64,000 nucleotides of DNA, taken from contig NZ_JBHSTQ010000003.1 of the NCBI RefSeq assembly GCF_042660205.1, positions 186,001 through 250,000 on the forward strand, given 5' to 3'. This document shows positions 1 through 7,756 of this stretch, one piece after another. Source of the stretch: Sporolactobacillus kofuensis. GTDB taxonomy: Bacteria; Bacillota; Bacilli; Bacillales; Sporolactobacillaceae. Positions within the stretch are counted from its first letter, which is position 1. Every line of letters starts with the position of its first letter. A model generated the notes under the pieces. That model ran no database searches. It was not told where the DNA came from and was given only the letters and a program-made list of their open reading frames with translations. The translations under genes were made by a program, and so were the position numbers.

Positions 1-30
1 ACCTTTTATGCAGCAGAAATCACATAGCGA

Positions 31-1440
31 TCACTGATTCATTTTTAGATAAGCATTGTTTTGTTCAAAATATTCTGTCCAATGGTGTTCCTCTTCATAG
101 TGCTTTCCAATAGATAATAATTGATCTTCAGAATACGGTTTCCCAATGATCTGCATACCAACAGGTAATTTTTTTGATGAGAATCCACATGGTACAGTTA
201 ATACTGGATAACCCAATAAATTTCCAATAGGGGTCTTTCCTAAGTCAAAAATATTATTAATGCTCTCCTCTGGACTTCTTTCCCCTACGTCAAACGGAGT
301 AATTGAATGTGTTGGCGAAAGAATATAATCACATTCTTTCATAGCCTCTTTTACATTTTCCAGAAAAGATCGTCTTACACGTTGGGCTTCAATATATTCT
401 GATGCTAAAACCTTAGATCCAGAATTCAGTCGAAATTGAACATCCTTTCCGAAATCATTTGGATACTTTTCAAATGTATTTTTATGAAATGTATAAGCTT
501 CAGATTTGGAGATTATTTTTTGAGCATTTAACCCCTCTGCTATTCCCGGAATTTTTATGTCGATAAACTGAATACCGATAGCTTCTAGGTCGTACATAGC
601 TTGCTCAACAATCATCTGAATTTCCTCTTCGATTCCATCAAAAAAATACTCCTTACATATTCCGATTTTAATCGAACGATGCTTTATCGTATGGATATTT
701 TCAATGGAAAGGTCTAATCCATGATTTTGAATCATTTTCGGATCTACGATTACCTGAAGAATCAATGCACAATCATCAACTGTTCTTGCCATGGGACCAA
801 TATGATCAAATGACCAGCTTAACGGTACACAGCCCTTACGATTTACAAGATTAAATGTCGGCTTGAGACCTACGATACCGCATAATGATGAAGGCAGTCT
901 GATCGAACCTCCAGTATCTGTCCCAAGTGCCCCATAACACATTCCAGCTGCCACAGCAACAGCAGAGCCTCCACTTGATCCGCCGGGTATCTTGGTCAAA
1001 TTCCAAGGATTACGAGTTGGTCCATAATGGGGATTTTCGGTTGTAGAACCCATTGCAAATTCGTGTAAATTAGTCTTTCCTATAATCACTGCACCGGCAT
1101 CTTTCAATTTGCTGACAACTACTGCATCTTGAGCAGGTTTCCACTTACTCAATACTTTCGAACCAGCTGTTGTTATGCTTCCTTTCGTCTCAAAGATATC
1201 CTTAATTGCAATTGGTACCCCATGTAATGGACCACGAATATTCCCACGAATAATCTCGTCATCCGCTTTCTTAGCCTGTTCCAAAGCAGATCCATCCATG
1301 ACTTGAATATATGCATTCAAAGCAGGATCCAATTTATGAATCCGATCGAGCATCTTTTCAGTGATCTCCACCGAAGAAATTGATCCTGATTTCAATTGTA
1401 GGGAAATTTTTCTGATGTCTTCAAAAAATAAATGATCCAT
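31..1440 (-). CDS. Amidase signature (AS) family amidase
   Basis: A 469-aa cytosolic hydrolase that would cleave an amide C-N bond with a Ser-cisSer-Lys triad. All three residues are visible in GatA-like spacing: Lys80 in PIAIKD, Ser155 in PGGSSGGS and the nucleophile Ser179 in DTGGSIRLP. GatA itself is unlikely, because no gatB or gatC lies nearby and this is the last gene of a peptide-type ABC transporter operon. Its ATG overlaps the tail of a 39-codon gene (TAATAATG), so the two are probably translationally coupled. The substrate cannot be read from the sequence; an amide or N-acylated compound brought in by the adjacent transporter is an inference. Confidence 0.9.
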   Translation of the reverse strand: MDHLFFEDIRKISLQLKSGSISSVEITEKMLDRIHKLDPALNAYIQVMDGSALEQAKKADDEIIRGNIRGPLHGVPIAIKDIFETKGSITTAGSKVLSKWKPAQDAVVVSKLKDAGAVIIGKTNLHEFAMGSTTENPHYGPTRNPWNLTKIPGGSSGGSAVAVAAGMCYGALGTDTGGSIRLPSSLCGIVGLKPTFNLVNRKGCVPLSWSFDHIGPMARTVDDCALILQVIVDPKMIQNHGLDLSIENIHTIKHRSIKIGICKEYFFDGIEEEIQMIVEQAMYDLEAIGIQFIDIKIPGIAEGLNAQKIISKSEAYTFHKNTFEKYPNDFGKDVQFRLNSGSKVLASEYIEAQRVRRSFLENVKEAMKECDYILSPTHSITPFDVGERSPEESINNIFDLGKTPIGNLLGYPVLTVPCGFSSKKLPVGMQIIGKPYSEDQLLSIGKHYEEEHHWTEYFEQNNAYLKMNQ

Positions 1441-1442
1441 TA

Positions 1443-1562
1443 TTATTCATCTTCTTCACTAAAAATTTGAATGGTATCATAAACGAATGCTGGCTCAATC
1501 ATGGCGTCTTCGAAGTTTGATTCTACATCCAAATTTTCTTTTAGATATTGTGATAATTCCAT
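1443..1562 (-). CDS. 39-aa acidic micro-protein, possible GatC/AtzG-like amidase partner
   Basis: A short gene with a clear ribosome binding site (AAGGAG 10 bases before the ATG). It encodes 39 acidic residues beginning MELSQYLKEN and ending FSEEDE, and its stop runs directly into the amidase start. The segment FEDAMIEPAFVY resembles the C-terminal tail of GatC and AtzG/DUF4089 proteins, small subunits that wrap around and stabilise GatA-type or AtzE-type amidases. Those relatives are longer (about 60-100 aa), so this would be a minimal version. The RBS and coupling are seen; the partner role is inferred from position and weak tail similarity. Confidence 0.6.
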   Translation of the reverse strand: MELSQYLKENLDVESNFEDAMIEPAFVYDTIQIFSEEDE

Positions 1563-1602
1563 TTGCCAATCACTCCTTCATCTAAACTAAATATAGTTCG
1601 TT

Positions 1603-2454
1603 TCAATTAATAGAATTGATTTCATAAGCTTCACTCTTGATTTCATTTAAACTACCATCAAGAGTTAATATTGAACCAAGCAACTTTTTTGTTACTTTAT
1701 TTTGCGGATGCCGAAAAATTTGTTGTGCTGTATTTACTTCAACAATTTCTCCCTTATACATAACTGCAACCCGATCACAGAAGTATGCTACCAGGTCAAG
1801 ATTATGAGCGATAAAGAGATAGGTAAAATTAAATTCTTTTTGTAAATTTTCAAGCAGACTAACAATCTGTGCTTTCACAGATACATCTAATGCCGAAACA
1901 GGTTCATCTAATACAAGAAACTCAGGATGAAGTACAAGAGCTCTAGCTATTCCAGCTCTTTGGCGTTGACCGCCGGATAATTGATGTGGATAACGATTCG
2001 CAAAATCTTTTCTCAGGCCAACCATTTCCAAACAATGATAAACTTCTTTCATGGCCGCATCTTGACTATATTTCTTATTTTTAATAAGTGGATAGGCAAT
2101 CTGTTTGCCGATTGGTCGCCGTGGATTAAATGCAGAACCAGAATCTTGAAAAATAATCTGAACTTTTGAGCGATAGTCTTTCATTTCCTTTTTTGAGAAA
2201 TGACTGATCGATTTTCCATCATATAATATTTGACCATCTGTAGGATCCATAAGCTTCATGATCATTCTTCCAATTGTCGTCTTCCCTGAACCTGATTCTC
2301 CAATTAATCCAAAAGTTTCACCTCGATTGATTGAAAGGCTGACATCTTTGACCGCATGAATGCTTTTACTCTTAGAAAACAAACTTCTTTTTCCACCAAA
2401 AGATTTAATCAAATGATCTACTTTCACAAGTGGGACATCAGCTTTTGTCATCAT
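1603..2454 (-). CDS. Dipeptide/oligopeptide ABC transporter ATPase, DppF/OppF type
   Basis: A 283-aa ATP-hydrolysing subunit on the cytoplasmic face of a peptide importer. Walker A is GESGSGKTT, the signature is LSGGQRQR and Walker B is FLVLDEP followed by the SALDVSV stretch typical of the OppF branch. The longest frame starts nine codons upstream, but AAGGAGG lies inside that extension seven bases before the ATG at 2454, so I start there. This leaves two bases after the stop of the DppD-type gene. It lacks the Cys-rich C-terminus of its partner, as is usual for the F subunit. The dimer with the 2457-3494 product would drive the permeases encoded upstream. Confidence 0.92.
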   Translation of the reverse strand: MMTKADVPLVKVDHLIKSFGGKRSLFSKSKSIHAVKDVSLSINRGETFGLIGESGSGKTTIGRMIMKLMDPTDGQILYDGKSISHFSKKEMKDYRSKVQIIFQDSGSAFNPRRPIGKQIAYPLIKNKKYSQDAAMKEVYHCLEMVGLRKDFANRYPHQLSGGQRQRAGIARALVLHPEFLVLDEPVSALDVSVKAQIVSLLENLQKEFNFTYLFIAHNLDLVAYFCDRVAVMYKGEIVEVNTAQQIFRHPQNKVTKKLLGSILTLDGSLNEIKSEAYEINSIN

Positions 2455-2456
2455 TC

Positions 2457-3494
2457 TTAATCCTCCTTGGCAAAGATACACCGTGACAAATGTTCCATAT
2501 TATTCTCTGAACTTAGAGCATTAACTTTCTTCAATTCTGGTTGAATTTGAGAGCATTGAGCGACAGCTTTAAAGCACCGAGCAGCAAAGCGGCAACCTGT
2601 AATTTTCTTTGTTAAATCTGGTACTTCTCCTGGAATATTGAATAATGAAGTATTATTATTCGAATTACTGTATATCCATTTTAGATCCGGTATGCATTTT
2701 AATAGACTTTTTGTATACGGATGCTGTGGATCATTTATGACATCTTTTGCTAATCCCGTTTCAACAATTTGCCCAGCGTACATGACAACCACTTTATCTG
2801 CCATGTAAGAAACAACCCCAAAATCATGTGTGATCATCAATATAGTGGTTCCAAAGTTTCGATTAACATCCTTTAATAAATCCAACACTTGTAATTGAAC
2901 AGTTGGGTCAAGAGCAGATGTTGGTTCATCTGCAATAATTATTTCCGGATTACAAGATAATGCCATCGCTATAATAACCCTTTGTCTTAGCCCACCACTG
3001 AGTTGGTGAGGGTAAGACTGATAAATTCTCTCCGGATCCTCAATTCCCATTTTCTTTAATAAATCAATAGTTTTTCCTTTAGCATCTGCCTTTGAGACAT
3101 GCTGACTGGCGAGTATAATTTCTACAATTTGTTTTCCAACCCTATAAGAGGGATCAAGGGAAGTCATAGCATTTTGAGTAACTAATGAAATCTTATTTCC
3201 TCTTAATTTCCATTTATCACGGTCATTCATAGTTAGAAGGTCAGACTGATCTAATTTGATTGACCCTTCATAACCTTTTAGAAGTTTCTTAGGAATGAGC
3301 TGCATGATTGAATTAATGGTCATCGACTTGCCTGAGCCTGATTCACCAACAACGACCATAATTTCACCTTTATTTAACTTCAAATTAATATCCTCTATAA
3401 CACTAACTTCACCCGAAGATATTTTGATCTTTGTCGTTAAATGTTCAATATTCAATACCGGATCTTGACTATCCGTCTTTTCAATCATGTTCAT
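2457..3494 (-). CDS. Dipeptide/oligopeptide ABC transporter ATPase, DppD/OppD type
   Basis: A 345-aa ATPase subunit with Walker A GESGSGKSM, signature LSGGLRQRV and Walker B IIIADEPTSALD. The C-terminal oligopeptide-transporter domain carries spaced cysteines (GCRFAARC, then AQC, and a final SRC). This pattern is seen in D subunits and in some homologues binds an iron-sulfur cluster. AGGAGAG precedes the start. It is the fourth gene of the operon that begins with the binding protein at 7118 and ends with the amidase. The D-type assignment rests on the C-terminal domain; the F-type neighbour lacks it. Confidence 0.93.
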   Translation of the reverse strand: MNMIEKTDSQDPVLNIEHLTTKIKISSGEVSVIEDINLKLNKGEIMVVVGESGSGKSMTINSIMQLIPKKLLKGYEGSIKLDQSDLLTMNDRDKWKLRGNKISLVTQNAMTSLDPSYRVGKQIVEIILASQHVSKADAKGKTIDLLKKMGIEDPERIYQSYPHQLSGGLRQRVIIAMALSCNPEIIIADEPTSALDPTVQLQVLDLLKDVNRNFGTTILMITHDFGVVSYMADKVVVMYAGQIVETGLAKDVINDPQHPYTKSLLKCIPDLKWIYSNSNNNTSLFNIPGEVPDLTKKITGCRFAARCFKAVAQCSQIQPELKKVNALSSENNMEHLSRCIFAKED

Positions 3495-3523
3495 ATGCTA
3501 AATCACTCTCCTTTCACCACTCA

Positions 3524-4381
3524 TCATTTTTGCGTTGGATCCAATAAATCTCTTAACCAGTCGCCAAGGGTACTAAACGCAAATGCCAGGATAATTATTG
3601 CCAATCCAGGAAACAAAGTAACATAAGGGTCTCCTTGCATTAATACATTTTGTCCCTCACTTGCCATGAGACCCCAGTCTGCAGTTGGAGGCTGTACACC
3701 CAATCCTATAAAGCTTAGTCCTGCAACGGTGACAATCGTGACACCGCATAAAGTTGCTGAATAAACGATTAAAGAAGGTAAAACATTTGGCATAATTTCA
3801 CGAAACATGACTGCAGCCCTACCCATCCCATATGCTCTAGATGCTTCCACATATTCTTTTTGCATTTCCTGAATAGTATCTGTGTAGACAATTCGAGTCA
3901 TATATGGAATTCTCACAATAACCATAGCAATACATACATTTAATAAACCTGGTCCAAGAATCGCAGCAATAGCTATTGCAAGTAAAACTGAAGGAAATGC
4001 AAAAAATACATCCATAATCCTCATTAGTGAGTTACCAATTCTCCCTTGGAAAAAACCTGCAATAATTCCAAGACACATGCTGACCACAGCTGAAATTACT
4101 ACCGGAACAATGGAAGAAAACAATGAGGTTCGTGTTCCATATATAATTCTGCTTAAGATGTCACGGCCTTGATCATCTGTTCCGAAGAGATGACCAGCAG
4201 TTCCCGGCATTGCCAACCGTTGCGCAGTATCAGCAGCTGAATTTGGCCCATATGGTGAGAGCCAATCTGCAAAAATAGCAACTAGTGCCGTAACGATAAT
4301 AATCGTGATTCCTAGAGCAGCAGTTTTATCCTTTCCGAAGATCCTCATTACTTTGCTACCCCAGCTAAGTTCTGTATTCAT
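3524..4381 (-). CDS. Dipeptide/oligopeptide ABC transporter permease, DppC/OppC type
   Basis: A 285-aa inner-membrane permease with about six hydrophobic segments. The N-terminal region with FADWLSPYGPN and FGTDDQGRDILSR is the OppC-type head domain, and the EAA coupling loop is EASRAYGMGRAAVMF, which contacts the ATPases. The end contains FSTLGDWLRDLLDP, a common finish for this family. It pairs with the DppB-type permease encoded just upstream (25-base gap) to form the translocation channel. Nothing is truncated or unusual. Confidence 0.93.
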   Translation of the reverse strand: MNTELSWGSKVMRIFGKDKTAALGITIIIVTALVAIFADWLSPYGPNSAADTAQRLAMPGTAGHLFGTDDQGRDILSRIIYGTRTSLFSSIVPVVISAVVSMCLGIIAGFFQGRIGNSLMRIMDVFFAFPSVLLAIAIAAILGPGLLNVCIAMVIVRIPYMTRIVYTDTIQEMQKEYVEASRAYGMGRAAVMFREIMPNVLPSLIVYSATLCGVTIVTVAGLSFIGLGVQPPTADWGLMASEGQNVLMQGDPYVTLFPGLAIIILAFAFSTLGDWLRDLLDPTQK

Positions 4382-4406
4382 TCAGCAGCACCCCTTTCAG
4401 CTTGTT

Positions 4407-5366
4407 TTATTTGCTCACTGATTCGTGCAATTTCGGGTTAATCATAATATTTATGATGTCTACGATTAAATTAACAAAAACAAATCCACAAGCGATTAAC
4501 AAAATACCCGCTTGAATCATTGGATAATCCTTAGATGAAATTGCTGTATACATTGCCTGCCCAACACCCGGCCATGAAAAAACAATTTCACTAAATAATG
4601 CACCCCCAATGATATAACCTACCTGCAGGCCAATTATATTAATAATTGGCGGTAGGGCATTTCTTAACACATGGAAAATATTGATGTGTACTTTTGATAA
4701 ATTAAAAGATTTAAAAAAGGAGACATAGTCTTTCTTAATCTCATCAAGAACAGCATTTCGCGTTAATTGAGCAATAACCGCAACAGATACAAGTGAAGTA
4801 GCAAATGCTGGAAGAACTAAGTGATATAAAAGATCCAATGGGCCTCCGTTTCCTCTCATATTGACCATACCGTTTATAGGGAAGATAGGATATTGTAAAG
4901 CAAGAAGCCACATCAGCATGAGCGCAATCCAAAAAACAGGTATACTGGCACCGATCGATGAAATTGCCATAAAAACTTTATCAAAAATACTTCCTTTGTA
5001 TATTGCACTAAGCACTCCTGAACCAACACCTAAAATAATAGCAATGACTAAACTTGCAAGAGTTAAGATTATGCTGTTCCAAAATTTTGGTAATAATTCA
5101 CTTGCAATATTCATGTGTAAGGTATAGGAGAAACCTAGATTTCCTGTTATTATTTTCTTCAGCCAATCAAAATATTGAATAATCAATGGTTGATCAAGGC
5201 CCATCTGACTCCGTAATTTTGCTAATGCACTTTTTGTTGCTTCTCCACCAAGAATTGTTTGAGCTGGATCGCCAGGAATTAGATGTATCATTAAGAAAAC
5301 AAGAATAGTTACTCCAATCAAAACCGGTATCACATATAATAATCTAGAAATGATATATTTGTACAA
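4407..5366 (-). CDS. Dipeptide/oligopeptide ABC transporter permease, DppB/OppB type
   Basis: A 319-aa permease. The open frame extends to 5399, but a GAGGTGA ribosome binding site sits eight bases before a TTG at 5366. The protein then begins YKYIISRLLYVIPVLIG, exactly the usual OppB-type N-terminus, so TTG is the likely start. Family marks include HLIPGDPAQ near the N-terminus, the coupling loop around DEIKKDYVSFFKSF, and FSWPGVGQAMYTAI near the end. It forms the heterodimeric channel with the DppC-type permease. The 141-base gap to the upstream binding-protein gene contains a strong stem-loop at 5424-5461. Confidence 0.92.
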   Translation of the reverse strand: MYKYIISRLLYVIPVLIGVTILVFLMIHLIPGDPAQTILGGEATKSALAKLRSQMGLDQPLIIQYFDWLKKIITGNLGFSYTLHMNIASELLPKFWNSIILTLASLVIAIILGVGSGVLSAIYKGSIFDKVFMAISSIGASIPVFWIALMLMWLLALQYPIFPINGMVNMRGNGGPLDLLYHLVLPAFATSLVSVAVIAQLTRNAVLDEIKKDYVSFFKSFNLSKVHINIFHVLRNALPPIINIIGLQVGYIIGGALFSEIVFSWPGVGQAMYTAISSKDYPMIQAGILLIACGFVFVNLIVDIINIMINPKLHESVSK

Positions 5367-5423
5367 AGTAATCACCTCACATACTTTCTTAATGATCAAT
5401 CATGTAGCGATGATAAAAATTTT

Positions 5424-5461
5424 CCCGTCATTTATCTTAAATAAATTTAGAAAATGACGAG
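5424..5461 (-). promoter_or_regulatory. Intercistronic stem-loop after the binding-protein gene
   Basis: On the minus strand CTCGTCATTT pairs with AAATGACGGG (ten pairs, one or two G-U) around an AT-rich loop, in the gap between the SBP and DppB genes. Only AAAATTTTTATC follows, so it is a weak terminator or an RNA-stabilising hairpin. This kind of element commonly keeps binding-protein mRNA more abundant than permease mRNA. Confidence 0.6.
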
Positions 5462-5507
5462 ATTATTGAAATCAAACTTCTAATTTTTATCACCTAATAA
5501 TCAGTGA

Positions 5508-7118
5508 TTAATTTTTATTTTCAACCCAAACTTTTGCAAGTGAGTACCATTCCTCAGCAGGTATTACAAACCCATGAACGTTCGTGCTCAGTACATACGG
5601 TGCGGAATCGTTAACAATAGGTGCCCATCCTGGGTTTGTCATCATCATATTTTCAGCTTTTTTCCATAACGCAAGTGACTTTTTCTGACTAACTGCAGTC
5701 GTTGCATCGTCAAGAACTTTATCAAGTTTCGGATCATGGTATCGACCGGAATTATATCCACCTGGTGCCATGAATTTTGAATTAGCGATCATCGATAAGA
5801 AGTATGGCGTTGTACGTCCTGAAGACATCTGATTCATCCCTACACTCTTTGGCATCCCCATATTATATTGAGCAACATAGGCAATCCATTCAGTTGTGCT
5901 GATTTTTAGATTGATGCCCACTTTTTTCAAGTCACGTTGTATCCATTGCGCAATTGCTGTCGGCATAAGCTGACCTGATCCGTCAACTGAAGTTTGCAAT
6001 GTCGTTGAGAACCCGTTTGGATATCCGGCCTGTTTCAACAATTGTTTCGCCTTTGCCGGGTCATAGGAATACCACTTTTTTGAAGGATCAAAAGCGAGAT
6101 TTGCCGGACTTTGAATCGTATATGCGGGTTTAACAGAACCCTTAAGTAAGTTATTGGCTATTTGTTTTCGATCAATCGCATAATTGATTGCTTGGCGTAC
6201 TTTAACATTTTTCATAATCGGATTATCCATGTTAAATGTTAGATACCAAACATGTGGTGGTGTACCACTCAAGATCTTAAACTTTTGCTGTTTCAATTTT
6301 GCAAGTGCATCCGCAGGCGGCACAGCAATCATATCTACTGAATTATTTTGCAATGCTAATACCCTACTTGATGAATTAGACATTGGTCTAAAAATGACTT
6401 TATCAAGATATGCTTTCTTTCCCCAATAATCTTTGTTCTTAACCAATGTAATATTTGATCCACGCTGACGACTTTTAAATTTAAATGGTCCTGTCCCCAC
6501 TGGGTGATTACCCAATTGTTCATTGCCATATTTTTTAACTGCTGCAGGACTGACAATCTGAAGCGAGTTAATTTCGCCTAGCATTCGAGGAAAATCTGCA
6601 AAAGGCTTGGACAATATGATCTGAATTTTATAATCGTTTATTATTTTGTACCCTTTATTGTATTGCAATGCTCGGAATGTTCGTGCTGCTCCAAGCTTGT
6701 AGTAATATTTAAACTTTGGATCTGTTAGTCTCTTCAAATTAAAAGCAACTGCTTGTGCGTTAAATGGCGTACCATCCTGAAATTTTACATTTTTTCTGAG
6801 ATTAAAAGTGTACGTTTTTCCATCATCAGACTTGCTGTAACTCGTTGCCAAAATAGGAATAAGTTTTGGAACAGGAGCTTCTTTGGAAGACTTACTTAAA
6901 TCCTCACCAATCAATGGTTCATAGATTTGATTATTTATTCTCATCGTTACCCATCCACTAGCAGAAGATGGGTCTAGAGTATCTGCTTCTGATTCTATTC
7001 CAATGATCAGCGTTCCACCGTTCTTCGAGATATGCTTACCACCGGCGACCCCTCCACCACAACCAGATAATACAAGGAGCATTGCAAGTAAAATAACAGC
7101 TAACCGTTTAATTGGCAT
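5508..7118 (-). CDS. Peptide-binding lipoprotein, SBP family 5 (DppA/OppA type)
   Basis: A 536-aa extracellular substrate-binding lipoprotein, the capture component of the transporter encoded downstream. The start at 7118 (MPIKRLAV) follows AGGTGAG at good spacing; a GTG four codons earlier opens the longest frame but overlaps that site. A hydrophobic signal ends in the lipobox LVLSGC. The family-5 region starts with GGTLIIGIESEADTLDP, followed by the typical NHPVGTGPFKFKS and VRQAINYAIDRKQI motifs. It is first in a seven-gene operon with two permeases, two ATPases, a micro-gene and an amidase. Peptide or nickel-type ligands are both known in family 5; the ligand here is unknown. Confidence 0.92.
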   Translation of the reverse strand: MPIKRLAVILLAMLLVLSGCGGGVAGGKHISKNGGTLIIGIESEADTLDPSSASGWVTMRINNQIYEPLIGEDLSKSSKEAPVPKLIPILATSYSKSDDGKTYTFNLRKNVKFQDGTPFNAQAVAFNLKRLTDPKFKYYYKLGAARTFRALQYNKGYKIINDYKIQIILSKPFADFPRMLGEINSLQIVSPAAVKKYGNEQLGNHPVGTGPFKFKSRQRGSNITLVKNKDYWGKKAYLDKVIFRPMSNSSSRVLALQNNSVDMIAVPPADALAKLKQQKFKILSGTPPHVWYLTFNMDNPIMKNVKVRQAINYAIDRKQIANNLLKGSVKPAYTIQSPANLAFDPSKKWYSYDPAKAKQLLKQAGYPNGFSTTLQTSVDGSGQLMPTAIAQWIQRDLKKVGINLKISTTEWIAYVAQYNMGMPKSVGMNQMSSGRTTPYFLSMIANSKFMAPGGYNSGRYHDPKLDKVLDDATTAVSQKKSLALWKKAENMMMTNPGWAPIVNDSAPYVLSTNVHGFVIPAEEWYSLAKVWVENKN

Positions 7119-7276
7119 TTTGCATCTCACCTTTTTTCATGAAATATGTAAAAATAAAAATTCCAACCATATTACCCAGAATTATCTCAAATAACATTAT
7201 TTTCAGATTTTAATTTGTGAATAATCACCACCTTTTTATCAAAATAGATAATCAATACTGACAGTTATGCTGTTAC

Positions 7277-7292
7277 TATGGTCTGACCAATA
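7277..7292. promoter_or_regulatory. Palindromic operator candidate, FadR/GntR type
   Basis: TATGGTCTGACCAATA contains the perfect 11-base palindrome TGGTC-T-GACCA, about 160 bases upstream of the peptide-binding protein start. The core matches the TGGTnnnACCA pattern of FadR-subfamily GntR regulators (FadR, PdhR, LldR). No GntR gene is in this window, so the regulator would be encoded elsewhere. Confidence 0.45.
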
Positions 7293-7619
7293 AACGAAAA
7301 ATTTTTCTTCGAAATCAATACTACTCCTGAGAAATCCTTTTTCAATACTATTGTCAGAATTTATAACAAACTTTTTTTTGCGTTTTCACTACCTCCACCT
7401 ATTGAATCATCTGGTACTCTCTAGTGAGAATATCACTTATGTCCTCACAATGAGAATCATCATGGATCAAGAAACAACGCTTTACTAATGAGTCATTGTT
7501 ATGAAACAATCGGCAATTGTGAACTTGAACTAGACAATGTAACGACACATTTGAAAATTTATCACAGTGATGATCGATAAGCACAAAAAATCTTGTTCAA
7601 AAATTTCAATCATGGTATA

Positions 7620-7656
7620 TAAAAACGAGAGGAAAATTAAGTCCTCTCGTTTTTTG
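7620..7656. terminator. Bidirectional terminator downstream of the lysozyme gene
   Basis: ACGAGAGGA pairs with TCCTCTCGT around an eight-base loop. Runs of A on one side and T on the other make it a rho-independent terminator in both directions. On the minus strand it ends the GH25 lysozyme transcript about 100 bases past the stop. Confidence 0.8.
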
Positions 7657-7670
7657 TAATGTTGGCATGG

Positions 7671-7720
7671 ATGTGTGGAGAGAAAAGATGAAACTCATCT
7701 CTCCACACATTTATTTTTTT
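7671..7720 (+). terminator. Second hairpin with T-rich tail, plus orientation
   Basis: ATGTGTGGAGA pairs with TCTCCACACAT, with an inner GATGA/TCATC helix, followed by TTATTTTTTT on the plus strand. The polarity fits a plus-strand terminator although no intact plus-strand gene precedes it. It may belong to a lost gene, or block transcription running antisense into the lysozyme gene. Confidence 0.45.
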
Positions 7721-7756
7721 GAAGATCTCGGAATAGTATTTTATATTCTATGAATC

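Larger units (their letters stand above)
7119..7756. other. 638-base intergenic region before the peptide transporter operon
   Basis: This gap holds the upstream control region of the SBP gene, with a palindrome at 7279-7289, and two hairpins near the lysozyme end. On the plus strand, frames from about 7462 to 7578 read MDQETTL and then, after a one-base shift, LLMSHCYETIGNCELELD. This could be a decayed small gene, but I recognise no family. No convincing intact gene is present. Confidence 0.5.

Noticed and set aside
31..1440. Amidase as GatA of the tRNA amidotransferase
   Set aside because: No gatB or full-length gatC nearby, and it is the end of a transporter operon; GatA-like triad spacing is common to the whole AS family.
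7399..7584. A 61-codon minus-strand frame upstream of the peptide-binding protein
   Set aside because: No ribosome site, atypical composition and no motif; it overlaps the control region of the operon.
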